This document shows, in pieces, positions 7,348-17,706 of a DNA stretch of 64,000 nt (position 1 is its first letter; each line of letters opens with the position of its first letter). This DNA is from Flavobacterium phragmitis. GTDB taxonomy: Bacteria; Bacteroidota; Bacteroidia; Flavobacteriales; Flavobacteriaceae. The translations under genes and the position numbers were made by a program. Location of the stretch: positions 555,667 through 619,666 of the forward strand of contig NZ_FOMH01000002.1 in NCBI RefSeq assembly GCF_900112575.1. The letters run 5' to 3'. The notes under the pieces are model-generated. The model made no database searches, was not told the origin of the DNA, and saw only the letters and a list, made by a program, of their open reading frames with translations.

Positions 7348-9261
7348 TCATCTCAAATCGATTTCTGCTTTGGCAATTATGATTTCTTTATATAACTCAT
7401 CTTCTTCTTTTTTCTTGCATTTATAAAGCACTTCTTCCATGTTTTCGAATTTATCGCTGTAAACATAGTACGAAAGGCTGTTAATATTGAAAAAGAAACT
7501 AGCATTAAAATCGCCAGAATCAATGAGTTTCATAATAAGCTTATCTCGGTCAACTGCGTCTGTAAATATACCCAAAACTAAGTAATACCCGTTCGAAACT
7601 TCTCTAAGATTATCATAAACTTCTACTTTTACTGTTTTATCAGGTCGTAACGGATTGTCTTTCAATTCTTGTTTCATTTCTTCCAACGAAATTGTTTTTG
7701 AATTTTCGGCAATGTTATTCTTCTTCTGTTTTTTGACTGCTTCATCCTGATATTTTTTCAGTTTCACCAAAGCCAATTTATCATCAAACTTTCGGGCTTC
7801 CATGCTATAATACGAAGCTTTGCTAATATGCCTTTTTACTTCAATTTTTTTCTGATTATCGAGAGAATCAATTTTAGCAATTAAAAGCTGATTTTTTTCG
7901 TCTCCTTTTTGCTGATCTTCTTTATAGCGTTTAATCTCTTCTAATGACAAACGCTGCTGCAAAGGTTTTGTATTGGCTTTTTTCTCGCTTTCGCGGATTT
8001 TCTTTTTATACTCCTGATTTTCCTCAACGGCAATTTTTTCTACTTTATTCATCAAACCAGCATACACTTTTCTATTTTCTGCTAATTCTTTCTTTAACTG
8101 AGATGATAATTCATTGGTTTTATTGATTCCTTCAGAAGATTGTTTTTCTAATCTTTTTGATTCTTCAACATTCAAAATATCCATTCGCTTCAATTCTTTC
8201 AAATCATCATTCATTGTCGTAACAAGCGAATCTAATTTTGCCATTAAAACATCCTGCACATTTTTATTGGCTTCTAAAACCAGACGCAATTTTTCAACCG
8301 AGTTTTCTTTAGAACCATTCATATCATTCAGATTTACTTTCAAATCATTAATCTTTATGATTTTCTGATTCATTTCTTTCTGAACAACCAATCGATCTTT
8401 AAGATCTTCAATTTCAACAGTTTTGGCTTTTGTTTTCTCGACAACAACTTGTTTTTCGGCCAAAGCCAACATTAATTCTTCACTTTCGTTTGTGGGTTGA
8501 ATTCCTTTCGTATTAATAGCCAATTTGTTTCCAACAATTAATCCATTTACAATTTCAGGATTTTGAGATTCTAACTGATCGATTGAGATTCCGTATTTCT
8601 TGGCAATCGAAAACTTGGTTTCCTTTGGTTCAACCACATGAAAAATCGTTTCCTGATTGATAACACGAACTCTTCCGTCTAACGTTTTTCTTTTGTTTGG
8701 AATCGAAATCGTCTGACCAATCTGTAATCCATTAATTAAAATATCTTTATTGAGATTTTCTAAATCCTGAACTGAAACATTGTATTGTCTTGCAATACTA
8801 AACAAAGATTCTTTAGCCACAACCTGATGTGTTGTTTTTGAAGAAACAGCAATTTCTTGTTTTGAGGAATGATCTGAATTTTGAGGAATAATCAATTCTT
8901 GACCAATTTGAAGTCCGCTGGCTAAAATTTCCTGATTGGCATTCTGAATAGATTCAACCGAAACATGGTATTGTTTTGATAAACCAAACAATGTCTCTTT
9001 TGGTGCAACAATATGAGTTTGCTGTTTTGAAGTTGTATTTTCAGAGTTGTGAACTGGAATCTTTAAAACCTGATTGTCTTTTATTCCGTTTTGCGATTCG
9101 GGGTTGAGTTTGTAAATCTCCTCAATAGAAACCTTATACTTTTGGGCAATAAAATAAGCGGTTTCACCTTTTTGAATCTTGTGCTCGATAATTGAATCTT
9201 GCGCAATTATTTTGTTAAAAGACAAAATAAAGACAAGAGAAATTGTTAAAAGTTCTCTCAT
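7348..9261 (-). CDS. LysM-repeat protein with coiled coil and SPOR-like C-terminus
   Basis: A 637-aa exported protein with a signal peptide (residues 1-20, ending IIAQ). It has four LysM domains, at about residues 26-70, 82-127, 142-187 and 205-250. A long charged region follows (about 265-530, rich in K, E and L, with heptad-like spacing) that is probably coiled coil. The last 90 residues (NGYYLVLGIFTDAVDRDKLI) look like a SPOR-type ferredoxin fold, which binds denuded septal glycan. It lies between guaA and the other LysM gene on the same strand, 94 bp upstream of the latter. The SPOR call is by eye only. Confidence 0.75.
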   Translation of the reverse strand: MRELLTISLVFILSFNKIIAQDSIIEHKIQKGETAYFIAQKYKVSIEEIYKLNPESQNGIKDNQVLKIPVHNSENTTSKQQTHIVAPKETLFGLSKQYHVSVESIQNANQEILASGLQIGQELIIPQNSDHSSKQEIAVSSKTTHQVVAKESLFSIARQYNVSVQDLENLNKDILINGLQIGQTISIPNKRKTLDGRVRVINQETIFHVVEPKETKFSIAKKYGISIDQLESQNPEIVNGLIVGNKLAINTKGIQPTNESEELMLALAEKQVVVEKTKAKTVEIEDLKDRLVVQKEMNQKIIKINDLKVNLNDMNGSKENSVEKLRLVLEANKNVQDVLMAKLDSLVTTMNDDLKELKRMDILNVEESKRLEKQSSEGINKTNELSSQLKKELAENRKVYAGLMNKVEKIAVEENQEYKKKIRESEKKANTKPLQQRLSLEEIKRYKEDQQKGDEKNQLLIAKIDSLDNQKKIEVKRHISKASYYSMEARKFDDKLALVKLKKYQDEAVKKQKKNNIAENSKTISLEEMKQELKDNPLRPDKTVKVEVYDNLREVSNGYYLVLGIFTDAVDRDKLIMKLIDSGDFNASFFFNINSLSYYVYSDKFENMEEVLYKCKKKEEDELYKEIIIAKAEIDLR

Positions 9262-9279
9262 AAATAGTAGGTTATAAAA

Positions 9280-9311
9280 AATTAAGGCCTTACAAATGTA
9301 AGACCTTAATT
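9280..9311 (-). terminator. Terminator of guaA
   Basis: Inverted repeat AATTAAGG-C-CTTACA / TGTAAG-A-CCTTAATT between guaA and the LysM gene, with T-rich flanks on both sides. It separates guaA from the downstream genes, which therefore probably have their own promoter. Confidence 0.7.
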
Positions 9312-9324
9312 TTAAATTATGCTA

Positions 9325-10854
9325 CTATTCCCACTCAATTGTTGCAGGTGGTTTTGAACTAATATCATAAACTACACGATTCACTCCTTTTACTTTATTG
9401 ATAATATCATTAGACACTTTCATCAAGAAATCGTAAGGCAAATGAACCCAGTCAGCAGTCATTCCATCTGTTGATTCTACCGCTCTAAGCGCTACTACTT
9501 TTTCGTAAGTACGCTCATCGCCCATAACACCAACAGAGTTTACAGGAAGCAAAATTGCTCCAGCCTGCCAAACTTTGTCGTATAATCCCCAAGATTTTAA
9601 TCCTTCGATAAACACAGAATCTACATCTTGTAAAATTCTCACTTTCTCTGGAGTAATATCTCCTAAAATTCTGATTGATAATCCTGGCCCTGGAAAAGGG
9701 TGTCTTCCTAATAATTCAGGATCTATTCCTAATGTAGCTCCTACTCTTCTTACTTCATCTTTGAAAAGCATTCTAAGCGGTTCTACAATTTTTAATTTCA
9801 TATAATCTGGCAATCCACCAACATTGTGGTGTGATTTAATAGTTGCAGATGGCCCTTTTACCGAAACAGACTCAATTACGTCTGGGTAAATAGTTCCTTG
9901 TGCCAACCATTTTACGTCTTCCAGTAAGTGTGATTCATCATCAAAAACTTCGATAAATACACGACCAATTGTTTTACGTTTCGTTTCAGGATCACTGATT
10001 CCAGCTAATTCGCCCAGAAAACGATCTCCAGCGTCAACTCCTTTTACGTTTAACCCCATTCCTTTGTATTGGTTCAATACATTTTCGAATTCGTTTTTAC
10101 GTAAAAGTCCGTTGTTAACGAAGATGCAATATAAATTTTGCCCGATTGCTTTGTTTAATAAAACGGCTGCTACAGTAGAATCTACTCCTCCAGACAAACC
10201 AAGAACCACTTTATCGTTTCCTAGTTTTTCTTTCAATTCTGCCACCATTTCGTCAACGAAAGCATTTGGAGTAAAGTTTTGAGGAACTTCAGCAATTTTT
10301 ACTAAGAAGTTTTCAAGCATTTTCTTTCCATCTGTTGAATGGTAAACTTCTGGATGGTATTGAATTGCATAAGTAGTTTCGCCTTCAATTTTGTAAGCTG
10401 CATATTCTACATCATGCGTGCTTGCTAATTTTACAGCATTTGTTGGAAGCGCTTTGATGCTATCACTATGGCTCATCCAAACCTGGCTGTTTTCTGAAAC
10501 TCCTTCAAAGAAAGTTTCACCTTCTTTAATATAAGACAAGTTTGCTCTACCGTATTCTCTAGTATTTGAAGCTGCCACTTCTCCACCGCTGAAATGAGCT
10601 AAATATTGTGCTCCGTAACAAACAGCAAGTAAAGGCATCTTACCTCTAATTTGTGATAAATCAGGATGTGGTGCATCTTCTCCTCTAACAGAGAAAGGGC
10701 TTCCTCCTAAAATTACGGCTTTATAACTTGATAAATCACTTGGAATGTGATTGTAAGGAAAAATTTCGCAGAATATATTTAATTCGCGAACTCTACGCGC
10801 AATAAGCTGAGTATATTGCGATCCGAAATCTAAAATAAGTACGTTGTGTTGCAT
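9325..10854 (-). CDS. guaA: GMP synthase (glutamine-hydrolysing)
   Basis: Converts XMP to GMP using ATP and glutamine, the last step of guanine nucleotide synthesis. The glutaminase domain is N-terminal: nucleophile Cys in [10 protein letters not shown] (about residue 77) and the His-Glu pair in QYHPEVYHS. The ATP pyrophosphatase domain follows, with the P-loop [10 protein letters not shown] (about residue 223), and then the GMP synthase dimerisation domain, ending KPPATIEWE. The frame is open to a TTG at 10860, but the ATG at 10854 gives the usual [13 protein letters not shown] start and a standard 509-aa length. Confidence 0.97.
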   Translation of the reverse strand: MQHNVLILDFGSQYTQLIARRVRELNIFCEIFPYNHIPSDLSSYKAVILGGSPFSVRGEDAPHPDLSQIRGKMPLLAVCYGAQYLAHFSGGEVAASNTREYGRANLSYIKEGETFFEGVSENSQVWMSHSDSIKALPTNAVKLASTHDVEYAAYKIEGETTYAIQYHPEVYHSTDGKKMLENFLVKIAEVPQNFTPNAFVDEMVAELKEKLGNDKVVLGLSGGVDSTVAAVLLNKAIGQNLYCIFVNNGLLRKNEFENVLNQYKGMGLNVKGVDAGDRFLGELAGISDPETKRKTIGRVFIEVFDDESHLLEDVKWLAQGTIYPDVIESVSVKGPSATIKSHHNVGGLPDYMKLKIVEPLRMLFKDEVRRVGATLGIDPELLGRHPFPGPGLSIRILGDITPEKVRILQDVDSVFIEGLKSWGLYDKVWQAGAILLPVNSVGVMGDERTYEKVVALRAVESTDGMTADWVHLPYDFLMKVSNDIINKVKGVNRVVYDISSKPPATIEWE

Positions 10855-10916
10855 GCGCAAAAGTACTTTTTATATTCGAAATTCAAAAATTGATTTTTGA
10901 TTTTTTTTAAATCAAA

Positions 10917-11005
10917 AGATGCTAAGCTTCTAAGCATCTAAGATTCTGAGATTTTATATTTCAAAATCTAAAAAAAACTTAGCATCTTAGCGCCTTAGAA
11001 ACTTA
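10917..11005. repeat. Intergenic inverted repeat, CTTAGCATCTTAG family
   Basis: Arms of the type AAGATGCTAAGCTTCTAAG on the left and CTTAGCATCTTAG on the right enclose an AT-rich loop. Related words (CTTAG with ATCTTAG) recur at 26835-26860, 40840-40870 and 63738-63772. It may act as a transcription end or as a mobile short repeat. Confidence 0.65.
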
Positions 11006-11075
11006 GTTTATTAAAAGAAAAAATCCAAAAACCAAATTATTTCGTATCTAACGAAAAACCCATTTAAATTTAACT

Positions 11076-11603
11076 ATGAAATCAAAATTTATTGCCCTGA
11101 CTGTTTTTCTGTCGATTTTCTCATCCTCTTGTAATACAGTTGATGATTTATTGACTTTTACTATTTCGAATAATACTTCGATTAAAATTCAAAGTACTTC
11201 ACCAATTAATCTGCCTTCGGAAATAATCACTCCAGAGGTCACAACCAATTCTTCGGCTGAGTTTGAAAACAATAAAACGAAAGCAAGTTTGGTAAAAGAT
11301 GTTAAAATCAAATCCTTGAAATTATCGATTACAGATCCTTCTGACAAAACATTTACGTTTTTAAAATCGGTTCATTTGTATATTTCGACATCAAATTCAG
11401 ATGAAATCGAATTGGCTTATGCTGATAATATCAACGTATCTAGCAACACAATCGATTTGATTTGTACTGATCAAAAACTAGATCAATACATTAAGGCAGA
11501 CAGTTACAAAATAAGAACTAAAGTAACCTTAAAAGAAACTTTAACAAAAGATGTTACGGTAAAAGCAGATATGAAGTTTAGAGTTACTGCGGATCCTTTC
11601 TAA
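11076..11603 (+). CDS. Putative lipoprotein of unknown function
   Basis: A 175-aa protein with a lipoprotein signal: a hydrophobic stretch, then FSSSC with the acylated Cys at about residue 19. The mature part is Thr/Ser/Lys-rich and looks beta-stranded (KIKSLKLSITDPSDKTFTFLKSVHLYIS), as in small outer-membrane-anchored beta-sandwich proteins. I do not recognise a named family. It stands alone, flanked by intergenic repeats on both sides. Confidence 0.7.
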   Translation: MKSKFIALTVFLSIFSSSCNTVDDLLTFTISNNTSIKIQSTSPINLPSEIITPEVTTNSSAEFENNKTKASLVKDVKIKSLKLSITDPSDKTFTFLKSVHLYISTSNSDEIELAYADNINVSSNTIDLICTDQKLDQYIKADSYKIRTKVTLKETLTKDVTVKADMKFRVTADPF

Positions 11604-11608
11604 AAAGG

Positions 11609-11700
11609 TTCAAAGCTACAAAGAGACAAAGGTTCAAAGGTAAACGAAAGTGTAAAAACTTTGTCCCTTTGAACCTTTGTCTCTTTGTAACTTGCGCTAA
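11609..11700. repeat. Intergenic inverted repeat, GGTTCAAAG family
   Basis: The left arm has GGTTCAAAG, ACAAAGAGACAAAGG and GGTTCAAAGG; the right arm has CCTTTGAACCTTTGTCTCTTTGTAAC. Together they form a long imperfect hairpin just past the lipoprotein gene. The same words return at 51296-51369, 52238-52275, 62224-62312 and 63915-63960. Confidence 0.7.
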
Positions 11701-11706
11701 CAGCGC

Positions 11707-12420
11707 TTATTCTTTCGTCACCACAATAGACGCTTTAAATCCAGCGGCTAAATTATCCCAATAATCACTTGTCACCATATATCCTTTATCATCAAACACT
11801 TGAATTTCTGCAGTATTTCCTCCAAGCGTACCTATGTTTAAAGCTTCAAAATCTAATTTATTAAAACCTTGGGAAAGGTTGATTTTTACTTGCTGGAAAT
11901 TCGAATCCAATAAAATTTTGTCTCGGATTACATAATCATTACAAGATACTTTTACCAAATCTCCATCAATTGCACCAAAATCACGAAACTTTACAATAAA
12001 GTATTCCGACTTGGTTTTAAAATCTCCCAGCGATATATTTTTCTTGACTAAAACACCTCGACCTTCTCTTAAACCGGCATCTTTTAAAGCTTTATCCAAA
12101 TCTTTTTCCATTTTCGCGACATAACGATCTCCTGGATTCGCAAAATCAGTTTCTGTAGACATCGTAAATTTGCTCTTTTCTTCTCCGATCTGGAATTTCG
12201 ATTTTGGGGTTATAGTAGTGTTTTCAAAAACATTTGGCGTTTTAATTGCTGGAATATCATTTAATTCTGCTTGTGGATCTTTTACTTCCGGAATTGGAGT
12301 CTTTTTAGGTTTTGCACTAAATTTAGGCGCCGGAATGGCTTTGAATTTAGAATTAAATTCACCCTGAGCTGACATTGACAATGCAGTAAAAAATAATATG
12401 AAAAATAAAATATGCTTCAT
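11707..12420 (-). CDS. Exported protein of unknown function
   Basis: A 237-aa protein with a clear signal peptide (residues 1-19, ending SMSAQ). A Pro/Lys-rich segment follows (about 25-80). The C-terminal half has predicted beta strands (DLVKVSCNDYVIRDKILLDS, NFQQVKINL, AEIQVFDDKGYMVTSD). It is probably periplasmic or surface located. I do not recognise a family with certainty. It is convergent with the lipoprotein gene at 11076, with a hairpin repeat between them. The 275 bp upstream, to cbpA, hold only AT-rich DNA. Confidence 0.7.
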   Translation of the reverse strand: MKHILFFILFFTALSMSAQGEFNSKFKAIPAPKFSAKPKKTPIPEVKDPQAELNDIPAIKTPNVFENTTITPKSKFQIGEEKSKFTMSTETDFANPGDRYVAKMEKDLDKALKDAGLREGRGVLVKKNISLGDFKTKSEYFIVKFRDFGAIDGDLVKVSCNDYVIRDKILLDSNFQQVKINLSQGFNKLDFEALNIGTLGGNTAEIQVFDDKGYMVTSDYWDNLAAGFKASIVVTKE

Positions 12421-12695
12421 TGAATACGTTTTTATCGAATCGGCCTTTATAATTTAAGAGTCCAGCATCACAAAAATAAAACAATTTAGTTAGGTGCTGC
12501 AACTTTAGGACTTTTATAACATTAAATTAAGCTATTTTTTGGAATCAAAAAACCTGCCAAAATATAGTTTTTCTACGAAAAACAAATTCCAAATTAAAAA
12601 TTCCAAATCCCAAAACGTGATGAATAAGATTTTGAAAATTAACAGATTATTCTTAACTTCAAGACTTAATTTTACCATTTAAAATCATACTAAAA

Positions 12696-13616
12696 ATGGA
12701 TTATATCGATTATTATAAAGTATTGGATGTTACAAAATCTGCAACAGAAGCAGACATCAAAAAAGCATATCGAAAACTGGCTCGAAAATATCATCCCGAT
12801 TTGAATCCGAATGATAAAGAAGCCGAAAAAAAATTCAAGGAAATTAATGAAGCCAACGAAGTTTTAAGCAATCCTGAAAATCGAAAAAAATACGATAAAT
12901 ACGGAAAAGATTGGAAACATGCTGACGAATTTGAAAAAGCGGGCTACGATCCTAATCAGCAGCAAAGCAGACAGCAAGGAGGCTATCAATATTCTGAAGG
13001 CGATTTTTCTGGTTTTGGAGGCGGTGATTTCTCAGGCAGCGATTTCTCAGATTTTTTCAATTCAATGTATGGCGGAGGCAGAAGCAGATCGCAGTCTAAA
13101 TATAGAGGGCAGGATTTTAATGCCGAACTGGAATTAGATCTTAAATCGGCTTACACAACACATAAACAGAATTTAACGGTAAACGGAAAAAACATCCGAA
13201 TTACAATTCCTGCAGGTGTTGAAAACGGACAGATTATTAAAATTCCAAATCATGGAGGACCTGGTGTAAATGGCGGGCCAAACGGCGATTTGTACATCAC
13301 GTTTATCATTTCTAATAATTCCGATTTTAAACGAGAAGGAAATAATTTATATGCCGAAGCACCAATAGATCTGTACACGGCAGTTTTAGGCGGTGAGACT
13401 TACATTAACACTTTTGACGGAAAAGTAAAAATAAAAGTGCCTGCAGAAACTCAGCCGGGAACCAAAGTAAAACTGAAAGGAAAAGGTTTTCCCGTTTATA
13501 AAAAAGAAAATCAGTTTGGTGATTTGTATATTACTTACACTATAAAAATTCCAACAAAACTGTCGGATAAAGAAAAAGAGTTATTTGAAGAATTAGCAAA
13601 ACTAAGAAAGTCATGA
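12696..13616 (+). CDS. cbpA: DnaJ/CbpA-type co-chaperone
   Basis: An Hsp40 co-chaperone that would stimulate the ATPase of DnaK. The J domain is at residues 1-70, with HPD in [11 protein letters not shown] Gly/Phe-rich linker follows (about 95-145), then the two C-terminal substrate-binding domains (about 150-300). There is no CxxCxGxG zinc finger, so it is CbpA-type rather than classical DnaJ. Its stop overlaps the start of a CbpM-like modulator (ATGA), a pairing known from E. coli, which supports the symbol. Confidence 0.92.
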   Translation: MDYIDYYKVLDVTKSATEADIKKAYRKLARKYHPDLNPNDKEAEKKFKEINEANEVLSNPENRKKYDKYGKDWKHADEFEKAGYDPNQQQSRQQGGYQYSEGDFSGFGGGDFSGSDFSDFFNSMYGGGRSRSQSKYRGQDFNAELELDLKSAYTTHKQNLTVNGKNIRITIPAGVENGQIIKIPNHGGPGVNGGPNGDLYITFIISNNSDFKREGNNLYAEAPIDLYTAVLGGETYINTFDGKVKIKVPAETQPGTKVKLKGKGFPVYKKENQFGDLYITYTIKIPTKLSDKEKELFEELAKLRKS

Positions 13617-13918
13617 AAAATAAAAATTTAATCCAGATCAAACAGTTTTGTATTTACCACGAAATTGAAAACACTTTTATAACCGAACTTCATAATTACG
13701 GACTCATTCATATTATAACGGAAGAAAATGACGAATATCTAGAGCCTGAACAGCTTCCAACAATAGAAAAAATGATACGAATGCACTATGATCTCAAAAT
13801 AAATCTGGAAGGGATTGATGCTATTGCAAATCTTTTGAATAAGATTCAAACCTTGCAGCAAAATTTAAATACAGTACAAAATAAACTTCGTCTCTACGAA
13901 GAAAAGGAAACCGAATAA
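13613..13918 (+). CDS. cbpM: Chaperone modulator CbpM
   Basis: A 101-aa MerR-like small protein of the CbpM family, which binds the J domain of CbpA and inhibits it. It has an N-terminal helical domain ([25 protein letters not shown]) and a C-terminal coiled coil ([22 protein letters not shown]). It overlaps cbpA by 4 bp, consistent with coupled translation. A terminator follows at 13926. Confidence 0.85.
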   Translation: MKNKNLIQIKQFCIYHEIENTFITELHNYGLIHIITEENDEYLEPEQLPTIEKMIRMHYDLKINLEGIDAIANLLNKIQTLQQNLNTVQNKLRLYEEKETE

Positions 13919-13925
13919 AATATCA

Positions 13926-13965
13926 CAAAAAAGCTTGATTTCCGCCTTGATTTCAAGCTTTTTTT
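13926..13965 (+). terminator. Terminator of cbpA-cbpM
   Basis: AAAAGCTTGA / TTCAAGCTTTT stem with a T-run directly after it, 10 bp past the cbpM stop. Confidence 0.8.
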
Positions 13966-14063
13966 AATCGCTTACAGAACCATAATTCTTAAATTGCGGC
14001 AACTTTAATTAACCTGAATTTGCTTTTAAAACCGTACAGACAAATTCGTAAAAATTATAAAAA

Positions 14064-14447
14064 ATGAAAAGAGAAAACATCTTAACTGGATCTCCGTGGG
14101 AAGACAAAATGGGATATTGCCGTGCCGTAAGAATTGGCAATATTGTTGAAGTTTCTGGAACTGTAGCCATTGTTGACGGCGAAAAAGTAAAAGCTGATGA
14201 CGCTTATGCTCAAACGTATAATATTTTGGAACGAGTAGAAAAAGTTTTAGAAGATTTAAATGTAGGTATGAAGGATGTTATCAGAACAAGAATTTTCACA
14301 ACAGACGTTTCTACTTTTGAAGAAGTGGCCAGAGCACATTCTGCTTTCTTTAAAGATGTAAAACCAACTACAGGATTTTACGGAATCAGTAAATTGGTTG
14401 CTCCAGAATATTTGGTGGAAATCGAATTTACTGCTGTTGTCCAGTAA
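14064..14447 (+). CDS. RidA family protein (YjgF/YER057c)
   Basis: A 127-aa protein. Family members are trimeric enamine/imine deaminases that remove reactive 2-aminoacrylate-type intermediates. It has the SPWEDKMGYCRAVRIGNIVEVSG start and the ending LVEIEFTAVVQ, which places the conserved Glu near the C-terminus. The conserved Arg is in DVIRTRIFTTDV (about residue 75). The gene is single, between a terminator and an inverted repeat. Substrate specificity within the family cannot be told. Confidence 0.88.
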   Translation: MKRENILTGSPWEDKMGYCRAVRIGNIVEVSGTVAIVDGEKVKADDAYAQTYNILERVEKVLEDLNVGMKDVIRTRIFTTDVSTFEEVARAHSAFFKDVKPTTGFYGISKLVAPEYLVEIEFTAVVQ

Positions 14448-14455
14448 TATTTTTT

Positions 14456-14583
14456 TTGCCACAAATTCCACGAATTTACACTAATTATTTCTATTCGCCA
14501 TTTCGAAAAAGTATGGCGACAACTAGATTAAATCGTTTTTTTCTATTTTAATTCGTGAAAATTCGTGAAATTCGTGGCAAACT
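14456..14583. repeat. Intergenic inverted repeat, CACGAATT family
   Basis: The left arm has GCCACAAATTCCACGAATTT and the right arm AAATTCGTGGCAAA, with an extra AATTCGTG copy. A similar, more perfect element is at 38759-38812. It forms a long hairpin between the ridA-like and ClC genes. Confidence 0.7.
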
Positions 14584-14598
14584 TTTTAGAATTCGTTA

Positions 14599-15834
14599 AT
14601 GACTTCCTTAAATCCTAAACAATTCCTGCTTTCGCTTCCTAAATGGATTCTTATCTGTGCTTTAGTTGGTATATTTTCAGGTTCTGCTTCTGCTTTTTTT
14701 CTTGTTTCTTTAGAATGGATAACTCAGTTTAGAATTCATCACGACTGGATCATCTGGCTTTTGCCTTTCGGCGGATTTTTGGTCGGATTGAGTTATTTCT
14801 ATTGGGGAGAATCTGTTGCAAAAGGAAACAATCTTTTACTCGAAGAATACGAAAAACCTAAGAAAGTTATTCCGTTCAAAATGGCTCCTTTAGTTCTTTT
14901 AGGAACTTTACTTACGCATTTATTTGGAGGATCTGCAGGACGAGAGGGTACAGCAGTACAAATGGGCGGTGCAATTGCTGACCAATTTACCAAGTTTTTC
15001 AACCTTGATAATTCAGAACGTAGAATTTTAATCATTCTCGGAATAAGCGCGGGTTTTGCATCTGTATTTGGAACGCCTTTGGCTGGTGCTATTTTTGCTC
15101 TGGAAGTTTTATATTTCAGTAAAATCAATTTTAAAAGTATTTTACTTTCTTTTCTAGTTGCTTATGTTGCTTATTTTACTGTAGAATTTTGGCAAATAAA
15201 ACATACACATTACAGCATTCCAAAAATTCCTGAACTTAATTTAAACAATATTCTTTTTACACTTATTGTTGGAATTTTATCTGGATTTGCTGCTTTATTA
15301 TTCTCAAGAAGCACTCATTTCTGGGGTTCTCTTTTCTCAAAAAATATAAAATATCCACCGCTTCGCCCTGTAATTGGAGGGATCATTTTAGCCATAGTTA
15401 TTGCCGGTCTTGGATTCACAAAATTTTCAGGATTAGGAGTTCCTGTGATTGTTGATTCTTTTTCAAATCCAAACGAATGGTATGATTTTCTATTAAAAAT
15501 CTTATTTACCGGATTTACTTTAGGAGCTGGTTTTAAAGGCGGAGAAGTAACTCCATTGTTTTTTGTCGGAGCTACTTTAGGAAGCGCTTTATCACTTGTA
15601 ATTCCGATGCCAATTGCTCTTTTAGCCGGAATCGGATTTGTTGCTGTTTTCTCTGGCGCAACCCACACTCCTATTGCCTGCACTATTATGGGAATGGAAT
15701 TATTTGGAATTGCTCCGGGATTATTTATTGCCATTGGCTGTACAATTGCTTATTTTTCTTCTGGCTCTGTCGGAATTTATAAATCGCAGATTGTAAAAGG
15801 AGCGAAGTATAAGTTGTATCAACGATTTCTTTAA
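14599..15834 (+). CDS. ClC-type chloride/fluoride transporter
   Basis: A 411-aa membrane protein with about ten hydrophobic segments. The ClC filter motif is present as GGSAGREGTAVQMGG, with the gating Glu at about residue 116. It keeps GGEVTPLFFVGATLG in the C-terminal half. In place of GSGIP it has KGNNLLLEE. From memory, GNNL together with GREGT is typical of the CLC-F branch, which exports fluoride in exchange for protons. No fluoride riboswitch is seen upstream, so the subtype is tentative. There is no C-terminal CBS domain. Confidence 0.85.
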   Translation: MTSLNPKQFLLSLPKWILICALVGIFSGSASAFFLVSLEWITQFRIHHDWIIWLLPFGGFLVGLSYFYWGESVAKGNNLLLEEYEKPKKVIPFKMAPLVLLGTLLTHLFGGSAGREGTAVQMGGAIADQFTKFFNLDNSERRILIILGISAGFASVFGTPLAGAIFALEVLYFSKINFKSILLSFLVAYVAYFTVEFWQIKHTHYSIPKIPELNLNNILFTLIVGILSGFAALLFSRSTHFWGSLFSKNIKYPPLRPVIGGIILAIVIAGLGFTKFSGLGVPVIVDSFSNPNEWYDFLLKILFTGFTLGAGFKGGEVTPLFFVGATLGSALSLVIPMPIALLAGIGFVAVFSGATHTPIACTIMGMELFGIAPGLFIAIGCTIAYFSSGSVGIYKSQIVKGAKYKLYQRFL

Positions 15835-15838
15835 AATA

Positions 15839-15966
15839 TTTAGTCCCAGTCGCAGTTTTCGGTCACAGTCTATACTTTCGCAAATAATATGTCGAAAACT
15901 GAAACAAAAACAAGAAGACGAAGGGACTGAGACTGAAAACTGTTACTGAGACTAACCACTGCAACC
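15839..15966. repeat. Intergenic repeat, CAGTCTCAGT family
   Basis: An imperfect inverted repeat: GTCCCAGTCGCAGTTTTCGGTCACAG on the left and GACTGAGACTGAAAAC with TACTGAGACTAACCACTGCA on the right. A related and tidier hairpin is at 54072-54137. It fills most of the gap before nrnA. Confidence 0.6.
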
Positions 15967-16019
15967 GAATACTAAAAATATTTTCAGCATTACATTAAAA
16001 AAATGTAAATTCGCACACT

Positions 16020-17027
16020 ATGAAAATACAAGATATTCAAGCGATTCAGTCATTACTCGCAACCCCTAAGAAAATTGTTATCATTCCGCATAGAGGACCT
16101 GATGGCGATGCAATGGGCTCTACATTAGGATTATACCATTTTTTAATAAAAAATAATCATCAGGCAACTGTTATTGCACCGAATGATTTCCCTAACTTTT
16201 TAGCTTGGCTTCCAGGATCTGAAACGGTTAAAATATTTGAAAGAGACACTGAAAACTGTACCAAGATTTTGGAAGAAGCAGAATTAATTTTCACTCTTGA
16301 TTTTAATGCATTTCATCGTACGGGCGAAATGATGGAGCACATACTAAAAAAGCTTACAGCCCCGTTTATAATGATAGATCATCATCAAAAACCTGATGAT
16401 TATGCTGCTTATACCTATTCTGACACCTCATTTGGATCAACTTGCGAGATGGTTTACAACTTTATCAATTTCTTAGATAAAAAAGAAGATATAGATAAAA
16501 CAATCGCAACTTGTATTTACACTGGAATCCTAACTGATTCGGGCTCATTCCGTTTCCCGGGAACAACAGGAAATACACATCGAATTATAGCTGAACTAAT
16601 TGATCTTGGAGTTGAAAATACTCAGATTCCAGTATTATTATTCGACAATAGTTCTTTCAGCAGATTACAATTATTAGGCCGTGCTTTGCAGAACATGAAG
16701 ATTTTTGAAGAGCATAAAACTTCTTATACAACCCTTACACAGGAAGAACTGGATTCTTTTAATTATGTAAAAGGAGATACTGAAGGAATTGTTAATTATG
16801 GTTTAAGTATAAAAGATATTGTTTTTACTGCTATTTTTATCGAAAATAAAGACGAAGGAATCATCAAGATTTCGTTCCGTTCACAAGGAGGTTTTGATGT
16901 AAATCAGTTTGCGAGAGACCATTTTAACGGCGGAGGCCACAGCAACGCGGCAGGCGGAAGATCTGAAATTTCGATGGAAGAGACAGTTAAGAAATTTGAA
17001 GATTTAGTAACAAAACTAAAATTATAG
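16020..17027 (+). CDS. nrnA: DHH-family phosphoesterase (NrnA-like oligoribonuclease/pAp phosphatase)
   Basis: A 335-aa enzyme that would degrade very short RNAs and dephosphorylate pAp. The DHH motifs are in order: PHRGPDGDAMGS (about residue 25), FTLDFNAFHRTG, the signature MIDHHQKPDD (about residue 120) and TDSGSFRFPG. The C-terminal DHHA1 domain ends with FNGGGHSNAAGGR (about residue 302). All the metal-binding Asp/His positions I would expect are there. gldI starts 7 bp after the stop, so they are probably one operon with the two PPIases. Confidence 0.9.
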   Translation: MKIQDIQAIQSLLATPKKIVIIPHRGPDGDAMGSTLGLYHFLIKNNHQATVIAPNDFPNFLAWLPGSETVKIFERDTENCTKILEEAELIFTLDFNAFHRTGEMMEHILKKLTAPFIMIDHHQKPDDYAAYTYSDTSFGSTCEMVYNFINFLDKKEDIDKTIATCIYTGILTDSGSFRFPGTTGNTHRIIAELIDLGVENTQIPVLLFDNSSFSRLQLLGRALQNMKIFEEHKTSYTTLTQEELDSFNYVKGDTEGIVNYGLSIKDIVFTAIFIENKDEGIIKISFRSQGGFDVNQFARDHFNGGGHSNAAGGRSEISMEETVKKFEDLVTKLKL

Positions 17028-17034
17028 CCCTATC

Positions 17035-17691
<657 letters not shown>

Positions 17692-17706
17692 AAACAATAT
17701 CTTAAA

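Noticed and set aside
14448..14598. Fluoride riboswitch before the ClC gene
   Set aside because: The gap is filled by a CACGAATT inverted repeat and no conserved riboswitch core is seen.
14799..15734. Minus-strand frames of 109 and 139 codons under the ClC gene
   Set aside because: They overlap the conserved ClC motifs and have no family features.
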